From Argyresthia goedartella (Eukaryota > Arthropoda > Insecta > Lepidoptera > Argyresthiidae), in the NCBI GenBank assembly GCA_949825045.1, contig OX463812.1, positions 17,541,956-17,605,955 on the forward strand: 64,000 bases of DNA, given 5' to 3'. Below the pieces are notes generated by a model, which worked only from the letters and a program-made list of their open reading frames with translations, was not told where the DNA came from and ran no database searches. The translations under genes were made by a program, and so were the position numbers. The number at the start of each line of letters is the position of its first letter. Position 1 is the first letter of the stretch. Below are positions 22,560 to 34,990 of the stretch, one piece after another.

Positions 22560-25500
22560 GGTACAATTATCAACCCATTGGGTTTCGTATTGATCCACGG
22601 TCAATCATAATAATATCACAGAATCGCTTGAGTTGTCTGTAATTGAGAATGGCGGTCCTCCGTTGGTTGGACGTACATGGATAAGGCGTTTGAAAATGCA
22701 GTTGAATGTTATTGGATATCATAACTTAGCTGAAGCAAAATCTGAGAAAGCGAACCTTAATACCATCGATATGTTGCGAAAGGAATTTCATACAGTATTT
22801 TCAGATGGACTGGGGACATTTAAAACACCTTTGAAGTTGCACTTAGTTGAGAGTACACCGGTATTTTCAAAGCACGTACCTTACCATTAGCGCTGCGAGG
22901 GTCCGTAGAACAAGAGCTTAAGCGCCTTCAGCGTGGTGACGTCATCTATAAGGTTGACCGCTCCGATTATGGAACACCTATAGTCCCAGTAATTAAAAAG
23001 AATGGTGATATTCGCATTTGCGGGGATTACAAAACAACAATAAACCCCAAGTTGAAAGATTTTCATTATCCGTTACCAAATATTGAAGACATTTTTGCCA
23101 TTTTAGCGGGGGGCGAACAATTTACAAAGATAGATTTATCGCATGCTTATCAACACCTGTTATTGTCCTCTGAGTCTCAGCCGTGTACGGCAATCACAAC
23201 ACACGTAGGTACATTTGTTTATAAAAGAGTACCCTTCGGCTTAAATGCATTCCGGAAAAATTACAAAAAATTATGGAGGAAACTCTAGGTGGTGTTTCAG
23301 GATGACATTTGTGTTACAGGCAGATACAGAAATACACATTTACATAACCTTAACGTAAGTGTTGTCCCGGTTACGCGAAGCTGGATTGCGAGTAAATATA
23401 AAAAAATGAGAGTTTTTCATGGATAGTGTTACCTATCTAGGGCCCGCATTGATAAAAATGGTCTACATACGGATAGCAAGAAAATACAGGCTATCGTTCT
23501 AGCATATACACCAAGAGATATTACACAATTGAAAAGTTTTTTAGGTTTAGTGAATTTTTATTCTAGATTCTGTGTTAATATTGGGTGCTTACCTATGAAA
23601 TTGGCGAATTTTTCTTCCAGATTCAGGAGTTCATAATTCGAGTAATTCAATAGCTATTTCCAGTTATTTTTATTGTTTTAAAATTAATTTCAATATTTTA
23701 CATCTACTTATAAAATTTTCTTTTAATTTTCAGTTTGATAACTAAAATTTTATCTTCAAAATCAGTGCCTCCTAAATGTCATCCATTTTCATGATAATAT
23801 TCGTAATATTTTTTTACAGCTGACACTTTTCAAAAATTATATAAAATTTTCTGTTAGCTTAATGTTGTCTCATTCATACACACAAAGTTTACAAAATTAG
23901 GATCTGTCATTCCTAAAAAAAATACAAAAATGTTTGTACTGAAAATTGAGTTAACTTAAATTTTTCCATACAAATCGCCAATTTCATATGTTCCTTACAT
24001 ATGAAATTGGCGTTTTGTATGTAAGGACCTAATATTAGCGAAACTTTACGTCCACTATACAACTTGTTAAAAAAGGAAGTTAAATGGCAATGGGGTGAGG
24101 AGTGTGAGCTAGCATTTAATAGCATTAAAAAAAGGCTAAGTAGTGCCCGAGTACTATCTAATTATGATCCGTCACTCCCGTTAATTTTGTCGGTAGACAG
24201 CAGTGCTTACGGACTGGGCGCTGTGTTGACTCATAGATACCCCGACGGCTCAGAGAGACTGATCAGCTGTGCCTCTCACACGCTGAATGCAGCGGAGCTC
24301 AACTATTCACAGTTGAATCAGTTGAGTGGTAGGCATCATATTTGGTGTCACGAAACACCAGCATTATCTTTATGGAAGAAGATTTATTTTGCGTAGCGAT
24401 CATAAAGCGCTCAGTTACATTTTTAGCAAAAATAAAGGAATCCCGCAAACGGCGGCGAGCCGTATTCAACGATATGTCATCAAGTTATCTGGTTATAACT
24501 TCGAAATAGAATTTGTTCCGTCAGCAAAAAACTGTTTTGCTGATTGCTTATCAAGATTGCCATTGGTAAACGAGCAAAAGCCCAAAAATTCACGTGAGAA
24601 AAAGAAAGGAAGTTATTTAAATTATGTATAAAATTCCAATAACTTTTAATGAAATTAAAACAGAAACACGTAGGCACCCTATCTTAAACAAGGTAATAGG
24701 TTTTGTTAAATTTGGTTGGCCTGACAAATGTATGGAAGAAGCAATGAAACCATTTTTTATTCGTAAAGAAAGTATTTTTGTTGAACACGATTGCCATGTT
24801 TGGGGATATCGGGTAGTTATTCCGGTTAGTTTTATGTAGTCAGATCATTGAAGAATTGCACAGTGGCCATATGGGTGTGGTAAAGATGAAGCAGGTGGCT
24901 CGGAATTACGTTTGGTGGGCGGGCGTGGACGCGGACATGGAGCGCGCGTGCAGAGAGTGCGGCGCCCGCGCCCGCCGCCATTACACTCATGGTCCTGGCC
25001 GGAACAAGTATGGTCTAGGCTCAATATCGATTTTCTTGGACCTTTCCACAATAAATATTATATAGTGTTAGTTGACGGGCATTCCAAATGGATAGAAGCT
25101 GAGGGCATTGGGGGCACCTCGGCGGTTTCGGTCATAACTTTTCTAAGAAAAATTTTGTTCGATTTGGTTTGCCTAAAACCATAGTTAGTGACAATGGGCC
25201 ACCTTTTTCTTCTTCAGAGTATGGTTCATACCTGGAAAGTAATGGTATTAAGACTATTAATAGCTCCTTATCACCCATCTAGCAATGGCGCTGCGGAGAA
25301 CGTAGTGAAAAGTGTTAAAAGGGTTTTAAAAAAGGCTGTTTATGAAAAACAAGATTGTGTGATAGCTTTAAGCAGATTTTTATTTAGCTATAGAAATACA
25401 GAACACAGCACTACGTCTAAGGTGCCGGAGGTAGCACTGATGGGTAGGCGGTTGCGTGGTCGCCTCGACCTGATTCGGCCGGAGACGGGCGAGCTGGTAC

Positions 25501-25960
25501 GCAGCACACAGCTTGCGACCGAGCAGCGGCGTGCTGGTTCACTTAGGAGGTTAGGTTAGGGTGAGAAGGTAATGTTACGAGACTACACTAATAAAAACAT
25601 CAAATGGAGAGAGGGTGTTATACATAACAAGACTGGACATGTGTCTTACGCGGTTAAGACACATAATGATAGGCTCCATAAGAGGCATATTGATTAGATT
25701 GTTAGTGCTCAACCAGTTAGCAGGACCTTCCATTCTCTGTCTGCTCTTCACAATGTCACGCACTTGGACGCCTTTACTGATGTGTCGGCGTAGAAGAAGT
25801 AGGTAGACGGTTGCTCGACCCCTTTGAGTCACTCTCCTAAAAAATCAGTATCGAGCCCAAATATTGAAAATAATATGCAGCCTGTTGAGCAGCCGACAGT
25901 TTCCAGTTTAGAAATTGACATTGGTAAGGGTGTGAGAAAATGCGGTTAAGACCACGACCA
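22560..25960 (+). pseudogene. Gypsy pol (RT, RNase H, integrase), multiply frameshifted
   Basis: RT begins with PPLVGRTWIRRL (22655), VFSDGLGTFK, then DYGTPIVPVIKKNG and FTKIDLSHAYQHL. The YxDD box reads FQDD in a shifted frame (about 23300). After the nested element, RNase H appears (DSSAYGLGAVL, 24190) with a frameshift near 24320. The integrase has an HxxxH...C zinc region (24858 on), NIDFLGPF, SDNGP and NGAAENVVKSVK (the D, D, E positions) across three frames, and a C-terminal VMLRDYTNKN module to about 25690. At least seven frameshifts or stops make it non-functional. Confidence 0.85.
23583..24029. mobile_element. 447-bp AT-rich element nested in gypsy pol
   Basis: Interrupts pol between the NFYSRF motif and the segment just before RNase H. 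TAATATT occurs on both sides (23576-23582 and 24030-24036) as a 7-bp duplication. Starts GGGTGCTTACC and ends GTAAGGACC, an imperfect inverted end. The block ATGAAATTGGCG is present near the left end and twice, in opposite orientations, near the right end. No coding capacity. Confidence 0.75.
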
Positions 25961-26173
25961 CTTAATAAAATGGTTTAGGCATTATTCCAAGGCATATTGT
26001 GTTTTTGTAAGCCATATTATTGTCTAAGTTAGTGATTGATCCATTGTGTTCATTCCCTATCGATTATGTACTTACTACATCAATAAAATGTAAGTAAGGC
26101 ATTCAGTTATGTAAGATTGATGTCGTAAATTGTTAACATTTATACAGTTTATTTAGTAATTTAAGGAGGGAAA

Positions 26174-26284
26174 CATTTTATATCTTTGGGTTAATAGTTA
26201 TGTTATATGTACCAGCATTGCCACGGGTTGAGTGGGATAAAACAGTTCACGATAGTCCGCGTTTGATTTCACACGTATATCACA
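26174..26284 (+). repeat. 3' LTR of the gypsy element
   Basis: Shares the body of the 5' LTR (TATGTACCAGCATTGCCACG and the TTTGATTTCACA end) with substitutions and small indels. Its first 15 bases no longer match, so the start is estimated from the upstream purine tract. Confidence 0.75.
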
Positions 26285-26973
26285 CCTACAACACGGTCAA
26301 GTTACGTATTCACAGAAATACCTGTCAGCCATATTTAAGTAACACGACTTTTTAAGCAGTATTTACCGGGTATTATAAGAATGGTGGAAGCCGGCCGTCT
26401 AGTAAAACTCATGCTCGAAACGAAAGCTCGCGGAGATGAATTGATGATGCGCGCATTTCAAGCCAGTTGCGGAAACGGAAGTCAAGCTAGTGCCTAAGGA
26501 AGTAACAAACCTGTCTATTGCTCCGCATATCAAGAACAAACCGAGTACCTAGTTGGCCTTATATTTTCTGCAGACGCAGGCTAGCCATATAAAAGTAAGG
26601 GTCAAAGTATGACTTAGATGCAAATACACCTAATATTACACTTATTAACAGGAAGTTATAAGGAGCACAGGGTTAACCATTACAAGTATTTTTGTTCACG
26701 GCAGCTGATCAATACAAAGACAATGTTGTTGCTGAAGATTTAAGTTAAGCCGCCTCCGATGCCGGGCCGATGCCTTAGGTTAAATTCGAGAAATATATGA
26801 CAAAAGAACACTTGTTTCGTCTTAGTAACTATTCACAGCGTAGAAATAAAAAAAAACATCAAAAGGGCTAAAAAACTGTGAATTTGAAAAATTCCTTTAA
26901 ACCGACTATCATATCATACAAAACATACGAACACAAATCATACAAAAAATAATATTTACATAAAAATTGTACA
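26285..26973. other. Spacer, no gene seen
   Basis: No frame of note and no structure I can name. Confidence 0.4.
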
Positions 26974-27969
26974 AAAGCGAGCTTATCTCTAATAAGAGAT
27001 CTCTTGCAGCAAACCTGGTTAACATGTGATAGGTTGTTTGCTAAGCAGGGGTAGACCTATGTGTACAATATATAAAATAATAAATAAAATAAGTTACATA
27101 ATAACTTTAATGATGTACTAAATACTTATAATATTCTACAACTACTATTGTATATACTATACTTACTAATAAATACTTACTCTAAAGAGAGAGGTAATGC
27201 TTCTTCACACGACTTTTAAATATATTCAGAGTAGGACTGTCCCTGATGGCGCAGGGGAGTGCATTCCAATGGCCCGGAGTCTGAACCTGTTCTCATAGAA
27301 AGCGGTGTTATGCTGTGGAGTCGTGAGCATGGAAACTGCGTGAGTTTTCCGAGGTCTGCTGGAAGGAAGAAATTGAAAACTGTCTCGTAGGAAGGTTGGA
27401 TAGCGTGGATTACGTAAAATGTTGTAAAGGAAATTGAGGATGTGTGAATCCCGGCGAAGACGAATCGGCAGCCACTTCAACTCCTTGCGATGTTGTGATA
27501 CATAGTCGTATTTGCGCAGCCCGAAAATAAACCGAATCACGAGATTTTGAAGTCGTTCGAATTTGTTCAGTAGTTCTTCGTTAGCACTGACCCAGCAGAC
27601 ATCAGCGTAATCGATGTGGGGTAGAAGGAGAGATTAAGCAAGAGTAATTTTGGTATGTCGAGGCAAAAACTACTGAAATCTCCTGAGAGAGTGAAAGGTA
27701 GAAAATACTCGGCGACTTACATAATTGACATGCGATGACCAGGACAACTGGTTGTCGAAGATTAGACCCAGGTTTTTAACTTTATCGCTATATACGATTG
27801 TGGTACCATTAAAAGTGACAGGTGGAATGGGATGTTGCTGCAACAAGTTAAGAGAATGTCTGGTACCTATAATCATGGCCTGGGACTTGCTCGGGTGGAC
27901 CAGGAGTCCAAACGATGAAGCCCAACTTTTTATAGCGTCAAGATCAGCGTTGAGTGTTGTTGAGCACAA
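26974..27969 (-). pseudogene. Jockey-like LINE, 3' part of reverse transcriptase and 3' UTR
   Basis: Minus-strand frames 27969-27670 (RT C-terminal part with LHPSKSQAMIIG and KNLGLIFDNQLSW) and 27540-27226 (IRFIFGLRKYD, LPIRLRRDSHILNFLYNILRNPRYP) belong to one LINE ORF2, separated by a frameshift or stop near 27600. The 3' untranslated part contains AGCGAGCTTATCTCT near 26978. A second copy of the same family lies at 48430-49375. 5'-truncated and dead. Confidence 0.85.
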
Positions 27970-28011
27970 AATCTGGAGATCATCAGCGTAAAGATGATAT
28001 GAGGAGGACAG

Positions 28012-29440
28012 GACTGTTGTAAGTTGACACAGTTTGGTTCCAAAAGCTAGTAGTCTAAAATCATACCACCTGTCGGATTTTAATTTCTGGCATATCGAAG
28101 AACGGCTATTCTTTGATATATTGTGGTTGATTATGATCTTTATGAAACAGAGTCATGTCTAATATGTCATTATCTGGCATCTCGGTTGTAAGTTGGCAGT
28201 ATTCGGCTCCAAATTTAGCAGTCTAAAATGATACCACCTGACATATTTTAATGTCTGACATATCGAAGAACGGCTTTTCTTTAAAATATCGTGGTTGATT
28301 TATGATCTTTGTGATACGGAACATTCTGTCTGATATGTCATTATCTGGCATCTCGGTTAAATAATAATAATAATAATAATCTTTATTTCAGGCTTACAAA
28401 AAACCCATATCTATAAATACCTTACAACTAGAGATACATAATGTAATATAAAAAACACACTAAATATAATCTAACCTAGCTAGGGATTTTCTTCTTAGTT
28501 CTCGCTTCCCTGTAGCGTCGGTAAACAATGCCCTCCGGCCAAAAGTTGGCAGTTAAAGTTAGCACTATTTGGCTCCAAAAGATAGCAACCTAAAATCATA
28601 CCACCTGACGGTGTTTGATTTCTAACATATCGAAGAACGGCCATTATTTGAAATATCGTGGTTGAGTTATGATCTTTATGATTAAGGAAATTATGTCTAC
28701 TTTGTCATTATCTGGCATCTCGGTTGTAAGTTGACACAATTTAGCTCCAAAAGCTAGCAGCCTTAAATCCTACCAACTGACGGATTTTTATTTTTGACAT
28801 ATCGAAGAACATCTATTCTTTGACATACTGTGGTTGATTTAGGATCTTTTTGATACAGAGCAAAATGTCTGATATGTCATTATTTGCCATCTTGGTTGTA
28901 AGTTAGCACGATGTCGCTCCAAATTTCGCTGTCTAAAATGATACCAACTGACAGATTTTAATTTCTGACATATCGAAGAACGGTTATTCTTTGAATTATT
29001 GTGATTGATTTATCTTGATTGATCTTTATGCTACGGAACATTATATCTGATATGTCATTATCTGGCATATTGGTTGTAAGTTGGCACAATTTGGCTCTAA
29101 ATGCTAGCAGCCTTAAATCATATCACCTGACGGATTTTAATTTGGCTATTCTTTGATATATCGTGCTTGATTTATGATCTTTGTAATACAGAGCTGCATC
29201 TCTGATATTTCATTATCTGGCATCTCGTTTGTAAGTTGGCACAATTTGGCTCCAAATGCTCACAGCCTTAAATCATACCACCTAACGGATTTTAATTTCT
29301 GAAGTATCGAAGAACGGATATTTTTTTAAATATCATGATTGATTTATGATCTTTTTGACATAGAGTATCATCTTTGATTTGTCATTATCTGGCATCTCGG
29401 TTGGAAGTTGTTCGAATCCGTCTCCAAAAGCTTTTGAACC
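28012..29440 (+). repeat. Satellite-like tandem array, unit about 170 bp
   Basis: Units start with GTTGTAAGTTGGCACAATTT and contain ATCATACCACCTGACGGATT, CATATCGAAGAACGG, GTGGTTGATTTATGATCTTT and ATGTCATTATCTGGCATCTC. Starts are at about 28015, 28186, 28546, 28726, 28893, 29071, 29230 and 29399, with spacings 159-180 bp apart from the interrupted unit. The units differ by many substitutions. The array ends close to a GGGTTCCGTA-family 3' terminus, so it may be the expanded interior of such an element. Confidence 0.9.
28352..28545 (-). mobile_element. 5'-truncated LINE 3' end inserted in the satellite
   Basis: A block that does not belong to the satellite unit, carrying a (AAT)n run next to CTTTATTTC on its left. 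On the minus strand this reads as a 3' tail GAAATAAAG followed by (ATT)n, the usual end of insect LINEs with microsatellite tails. It is younger than the satellite array that it splits. Confidence 0.6.
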
Positions 29441-29529
29441 GCTATAGATCGATACTTGAAATAGTCACAGTATACGTATTGCTATCATTTAAAATGTAGA
29501 AAAAAAAAACATAAAATAAAGTATATTTT

Positions 29530-29580
29530 TTCTCGGAACCCTCCAAGTACAAGTTCAGCTCGCACTTGACGGTTTATATA
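29530..29580 (+). mobile_element. 3' end of a GGGTTCCGTA-family element
   Basis: CGGAACCCTCCAAGTACAAG followed by CAGCTCGCACTTGACGGTT matches the 3' terminus seen at 14901-14950. No matching 5' end was seen near the array. Confidence 0.6.
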
Positions 29581-31590
29581 TATACAGTATCCATCAAGGC
29601 ATTAGGCTGGATTAAAAAACTATAAATTTAAAACTTTTTAATTTGCTCGGGTTATCTTAGGCCGCTGGATTTTAGGCTGCTAACTTCATACCGGTCCCGT
29701 CTGGCCACACACTGCTCTACTCTCTCGCGCAAAATAAATCGCGGCGCCCGCTATTGGCTAATATTGCAGGTCCATTCCAGGTATATTCCAGGTCCATTGA
29801 CACGCGCCAAAAGACCGAGAAAACAGGGAGCGGTGGGCAGAACGAGGACCACATATGTTTACGTCTCTGCCTCCTTACCTCGTTACTTCTCACGCTACTT
29901 GACGAGTGTGTGGCAATAAGGCAGGTCTACCTCCGGTGTCGCTATTACGGGTCACCTGTGTAACTACATGACGATCTAATTACCTACACCTACCTCATAA
30001 ATAAGCTCTTCTGCCAACTACTAAGTACATACCTATGTATGATATAACCTACCTTTACCTATTTATTCTGTATGCGGACAAGTGTGCAAGGCACTCCAAA
30101 GCTCAATATATGCTGTTTTAGGTTCTACGGACTAATACTTACCTGACTTGCATAATTATTTATATTGCTTATTATACCTACATGTTTCTAAACAGAACCG
30201 TATCGATTGTGTATTGCTCTTTTCTAAACTAAATGGGATGCATTATTATTGGTTTTATTGAAAACATCTACATAATACAGTTACTTACAATAAAGAGATC
30301 TGAAGTAGGTCTCTACTATCTGTAGTACATACGTTCCGCAGTTTGTATATCTGTATGTATGTACTAAGGACCAATGAATTATTGACACTTTTAATTGCTA
30401 CATAATATTGCATCCCAGAATTGATAAACATAAATATTCACAGTACCTTTAACCTTAGAGACCACACAGTTCTGCTAAGGACCTTAGGTTGAAGACGTGT
30501 CGGGAATAGTCGGGTATATGTTTTTACAAATAGTGTTGTCTAAAATCAATTAAGAAGAGTATTAAAAAAATGGCGGTAACCATATTTGGATTTTATGTGT
30601 CTTGTCGAAATCGGTTGAGCTTGAGGATAGTTCGGGTTCAGAGGTGAGTGAGTGTGATAACTAGAACAAACAAGACGTGTTAGTGTTACCTATTTTTAAA
30701 TACGCGTGATGTGAACCATAAATGTCGTAGACGATACTGAGCAGAATATTGGGTCAACTGTATGAGTGAAAGAGCGCTAAATCACAGCATGAAACTTAAC
30801 CCACCGTTGAACATCACCCTCCACCTTGCCTTGCCACCAAAGGCGAATGTTAAAAAAAAACCAGGCCCGGCGCAAACGAAACTTAACTCAAATAATTGGT
30901 ATAATTGAGCTATAAAATAATCCATGGGAGACATGATCGAAATCGATCGAAATTGCTATTCGAGTTTTTACAGGCGTCATACTAATAATTATTTAATTAA
31001 TATATTATTGCAGTTTAAAAGCGTAAAGTAGCCCTTCTATGAAGTGATTATTACTGTCGCAAGCTGTAAGAGCACGTTGCGCCTGCACCTGCGACCGGTT
31101 TGTTTATCTGTGCTTCGTAGCGGGGACGGGGGCCTGAATGGCCTGAACGGAGAGGCCGGGGTGTTGGAGTGCATACATTTTAAGACCTCGTAAATGCCTC
31201 TCGCTCTGTTCTAGTAGACTCGGTCTATTGTCGTGAGCGGGCGCAGGGGGCTAGGTATGATTCGTAGAATTGATGCGTAGAAGCAGTCTTGTGACAGCAA
31301 TCTTTTCAATCTACTGCGTTCCTTGTGTTCCTTACCTTCACTTGTTATATCGTTATTTTTTCCAAAATGGGGGCCACGCATGAAACCTTCAAAAATCAAA
31401 CATAAAGTGTAGATTTGCAAAATCTCGTAAAGCGTCACGTTTCCGAGGTATGTAGGAGCTGTTAACTGTTGCGGTTGTTGTGCAATAAACTGTTGCAACA
31501 ACGAACACACTCTAGAGGAACGCTCAGAAAGAATCGAAAAGGTAATCCGGATAGTGTGAGTCAGACTCTTAAGAAGATGAATATCTCTGG
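29581..31590. other. Two kilobases without a recognised gene
   Basis: Frames at 29754-29963 (+) and 31211-31510 (-) show no family resemblance. The rest is AT-rich with scattered GTAGGTA motifs. I see nothing else in it. Confidence 0.4.
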
Positions 31591-31599
31591 ATATGTAAA

Positions 31600-32175
31600 A
31601 GAAATGAGAATATCACCCACGTTTGATTCTCAGTAGAAACAGACATGGACAGTTTCGTAATAAGCCTGTGGAAGTTGACGAATACAATCGATACATGTCT
31701 GGAATTTACCAAAGTGATCAAATGATACTCTAGTCTACTACTCGTGTCCCCGGCGCACTATCAGATGGTACAAGAAGCCCATTATCCATCCTCGACATGA
31801 TGCTATGGAACTTTTTCCATATTTACAAAACGCAATGCGTTCCATAAGCTAAATTTTTGGAGTTTCGTGAAGACCTTGTGAAGTCTTTACTGGGGAGAGG
31901 GATTTCTGGAAATTGAAGGCAAGGACCTGGTGTCGTACAGACATATAAATGACAATCGAAAGCGTCCCGGACATATTACAAACGAGCGACCTGCGGTTTT
32001 ACCAAATACTGGTCACTGGCCTGTGAAGATTGATATACCTCCAGGGCCCAAGAGAAAATCGGTTTTCTGAAAGTGTCGCTATTGCAAAAAAATAAAAATA
32101 CGGCACGAAATGAATTATATGTGTGTTGGATGTCCAGGTCAGCCTCATTTGTGTCCAGAATGTTTAAGGGAGTAG
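31600..32175 (+). pseudogene. piggyBac-type transposase C-terminal remnant
   Basis: From about 31670 the frame reads VDEYNRYMSGI and SDQM, the Asp-containing region before the piggyBac C-terminus, then a frameshift and YYSCPRRTIRWYKK. A later piece ends with a cysteine-rich zinc-binding tail of C-x2-C ... C-x2-C ... H-x-C-x2-C form, in CRYCKK to CPEC (32075-32160), the signature of PGBD-like transposases. A TGA lies just before the cysteine domain. Only the last third of a transposase remains. Confidence 0.8.
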
Positions 32176-32810
32176 CATCTTCGAGTACAGGAAGAAAATT
32201 AGGTTTAATGTTTCAGTATTATTTTAATACTCAGTCATTTTTACAAAAATAAGCTATTATAAGTACCTAAATGATTTATGTTGGTGATTGTGATGTTGAC
32301 TGATATAAGATCTCTTTATCATTGTCTGTGTTCAATCTAAGTTCCTATAGAGTTAAGAAAAAAAATGCTAATATGATTAACTAAGCCTGCCTAGTCCTAA
32401 CAAATATTGTTTTAAAGACTTCTAGTGTAATTCAGTTCTAAAACAACGTGTCATATATTTTTAAGAAAGATTTATGTTTTGTTTTATTTCATTGTTTCTA
32501 TCCTGGATAGGGTAAGAATTATGTTTTTCTAAATGAATAAATAAAAGGTGATTAATGCGAATTTATCAATGTGCATTACAATCTTATTTAATTTAATTGG
32601 CTACATCTCACAACGGTACAACACGTCGGGCGTGTATGGCCCTTGTGCCTATTGCTGACCAGTATTTTTGATCAGGGCTATTGACAACTGCTATTACCGT
32701 CTCTTCATTTTCAATATAAAAAAGTTGTGACTTTTCTTGTTGCTTGACTGTTCTACTAGTGTCCATCAATGTGTTAAGTACATTATCGGACGTTCAGTGT
32801 TTTGGATGAC
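32176..32810. other. Spacer, no gene seen
   Basis: AT-rich DNA between two TE remnants. It may include the 3' end of the piggyBac element, but no TTAA-flanked end could be fixed. Confidence 0.4.
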
Positions 32811-32814
32811 ATGG

Positions 32815-32995
32815 TAAGCTATAGGTCCCGGCTACTATCGCTACGTGGTAGTGGTCCTAATAACCCTCCACCAACCGCACTGAACCAGCAGCGTGGTGGA
32901 GTACCTATGGCTTAATCTTATTAGTATCCGAGTAAAGGCCTGTGCCTCTCGGTGGGGACATTAATGGGCTACATTTATTATTATCATATATATCA
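32815..32995 (+). mobile_element. RTE-like LINE/SINE 3' end
   Basis: Contains CCGCACTGAACCAGCAGCGT followed by GGTGGAG and AGGCCTGTGCCTCTCGGTGG, then a short ATTATT-type tail. This 3' signature (GAACCAGCGTGGTGGA...GCCTGTGCCC) is familiar from lepidopteran RTE-type LINEs and SINEs that share their tails. Diverged from the form I know, so the exact family is uncertain. Confidence 0.55.
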
Positions 32996-33444
32996 ATATC
33001 TAATCTGTCTAATCTTATCGATTTATGAAGGTTTTATTCGTGGCCGCCATTTTGAAAAAAAAAAACAATATGGCGGTAGGCATACACTTTCCATTCAAAA
33101 ATGTTCGATCCCCTTTGTGAACCATAACTGATATTTGTTAGGCAAAATCCACGCAAACGTTATATTTCTAGGCCTGTAAACACTGGATCAAGTCATAAAT
33201 TAACTTATGCTATCTGAAACAACATCACAAGTTCATTAGTTAATAGCACTTAAATAAACATAAAAAACACTTACGTAAGGAATGCTGGCTTCTGAGCATT
33301 GAGTAATTACATATGTATACACTAGAGTAGACGCCTCGGCTTGATTACTTGTAAAATCTATTTAAGACAATTGACTGTGCCGTACAGCTGCGACAGCTCG
33401 ACGCATTGGAGTGAAAAGGGTTACGTAAATATCTCTTCATGTGT

Positions 33445-34145
33445 ACTATTGTATTTTGATGATGTTAATGAAGTATTGTCTTTAACCTTGAATTGGTTCA
33501 CAGTTAATAATTTATTGTTAAATGCTGGTGAAACCAAATGTATCAAATTCTCACTTCCAAATGTCAGGCAAGTTGAGACCAGTTTCGTGTTAGACAGCAG
33601 CACGTTAGAATTAGTAAATGACACTAGAATTAGTAAAGGACATGAAGTTTCTTGGAATAACCATTGATAGCAATTTACAGTGGGGACCCCACATAGATAA
33701 ATTGGCTGGTAAATTAAGTTCTGCGGCTTACGCTGTTAGGGACTTCAGACAAAACACGGATGTGGCTACATCTAGGCTAGTATATTTTAGTTAATTTCAT
33801 AGTGTCATGTCCTATGGTATCTTGTTTTGGTGGAAAGCAGCGGATATTCAAACTATTTTTATTTTACAGAAAAGAGCTATTCGAGCACTTGATAATTTAA
33901 AACGCACAGACTTCTTAAGAGAGCTTTTTAAAGAAATTGACATACTAACTGTAGCTAGTCAATTTATTTTCGAAAACATAATGTATGTACGCAAGAACCT
34001 AACAACATTTGCCAAACATAGCGATAGCTGTAATATTAACCTATTAAATAATCACAGACTACTTGCGCCCCGGTTTAGACTCGCGAAGGTTAGCAATTCT
34101 TTTAAGGGTCAATGCATTCATTCTACTACAACAAGATACCTCTGA
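33445..34145 (+). pseudogene. Jockey-like LINE reverse transcriptase C-terminal fragment
   Basis: Frame 33341-33667 carries LNWFTVNNLLLNAGETKCI, the region after the RT active site. A frameshift follows, then FLGITIDSNLQWGPHIDKL (about 33640-33700), a stop near 33794, and frame 33807-34145 with MSYGILFW and the LQKRAIRAL motif. These are the usual C-terminal blocks of jockey-type ORF2. The endonuclease and most of the RT are absent. It is a different family from the two minus-strand LINEs. Confidence 0.8.
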
Positions 34146-34480
34146 AGATCTTGAAATTGCCATTGCCATGCCAAAAAGGGATATTACAATGTTCAAGATT
34201 ACTTAAATGACGGGACTGTATGGGGTTAATCTGGCTCAACACCTTGCTGTTAATAGTTTTGTAATTATTTATTCCTACTTATTAATTATGATATAATGAT
34301 ATCATAAAATTTGTATCAGTTAAGCACAAGCAATTTTTTAAAGAGATCTAAAAATCAATCTGTGGGAGTTTCTACGCCCTTCCTCTCCCACAGTGGTCCA
34401 ATGTAGAGAAGATTTAAAAAATGACGATTGCTAAGTATTTGTAAATATCTACAGTAATAAAGACATTTTGAATTTGGAAT

Positions 34481-34771
34481 TTGGACCGCGGTAACGAAAT
34501 AATAAGTCATTCTAAGATCAAACCTTCTTCCCACAGTGATGGCGCCCACGAATCAATGCTTACCAACTCAACCAAGCCTCAGATCAGTCCTAACAAGAAG
34601 AAGCCAGCAGAACCAGCTGATGACACGGAGTACGAGGCATTACAAGGGTTTCTGCGAAGCATCAGCTCAACCGCCACATTACCGCCTTATGTGAAGGGAG
34701 ATACCTACTCGTCAGTGCGAGGGGTTTTCAACCAGGTTGGTGATTTATTGATGTTATTGACCGAGCGCTAG
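34481..34771 (+). CDS. Unrecognised 96-codon open frame
   Basis: I do not recognise this frame. It is Ser/Lys/Pro-rich in the first half and more hydrophobic towards the end (RGVFNQVGDLLMLL). No signal peptide or zinc motif is evident. It follows a LINE remnant and runs into a TTGACCGAGCG repeat block, so it may be the start of a retroelement ORF or chance. Low confidence that it is a gene. Confidence 0.25.
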   Translation: MDRGNEIISHSKIKPSSHSDGAHESMLTNSTKPQISPNKKKPAEPADDTEYEALQGFLRSISSTATLPPYVKGDTYSSVRGVFNQVGDLLMLLTER

Positions 34772-34990
34772 CAACGTCTCCGTTTCGACTTGGGCAAAAA
34801 TGTTTTTGTATGTCTGGATTTCTCAACCGATTCTCGTGAAATTATGTGAGGTTCGCTTTTTTTTTTCGATTAAATTTTTGTTTTTTTTTCAAAATGGCGG
34901 AGAAATGTAATGGCGGAGAAATGGCTGTAGGGGGTACATACAGCCCCGACAGCTTGACAGATTTTAAGTAAACAATGAGGTGTCGTTGGG
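34760..34990 (+). repeat. Repeat block shared with the P-transposase intron
   Basis: GACCGAGCG, CGTCTCCGTTTC and TTGGGCAAAAATG followed by TTTTGTATG occur here and, nearly identically, inside the transposase intron at 1208-1270 and 5198-5260. Two ATGGCGGAGAAATG strings follow at about 34895 and 34912. This is interspersed repeat of unknown class, not coding. Confidence 0.6.

Larger units (their letters stand above)
21392..26284 (+). mobile_element. Ty3/gypsy LTR retrotransposon (Mag-like), decayed
   Basis: Gag, protease, RT, RNase H and integrase follow in gypsy order between two short related LTRs. The first is 21392-21499 (TGTGAT...ATCACA) and the second about 26174-26284. A primer-binding-like TTGGCGCAGCCGG follows the first LTR, and a purine tract (AAGGAGGGAAA) precedes the second. 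The 5-bp flanks (TATAC, CCTAC) match only partly. Multiple frameshifts and a 447-bp nested element inactivate it. Confidence 0.85.

Noticed and set aside
31211..31510. 99-codon minus frame in the 29.6-31.6 kb gap
   Set aside because: No recognisable domain, no splice structure, and composition typical of chance frames in this DNA.
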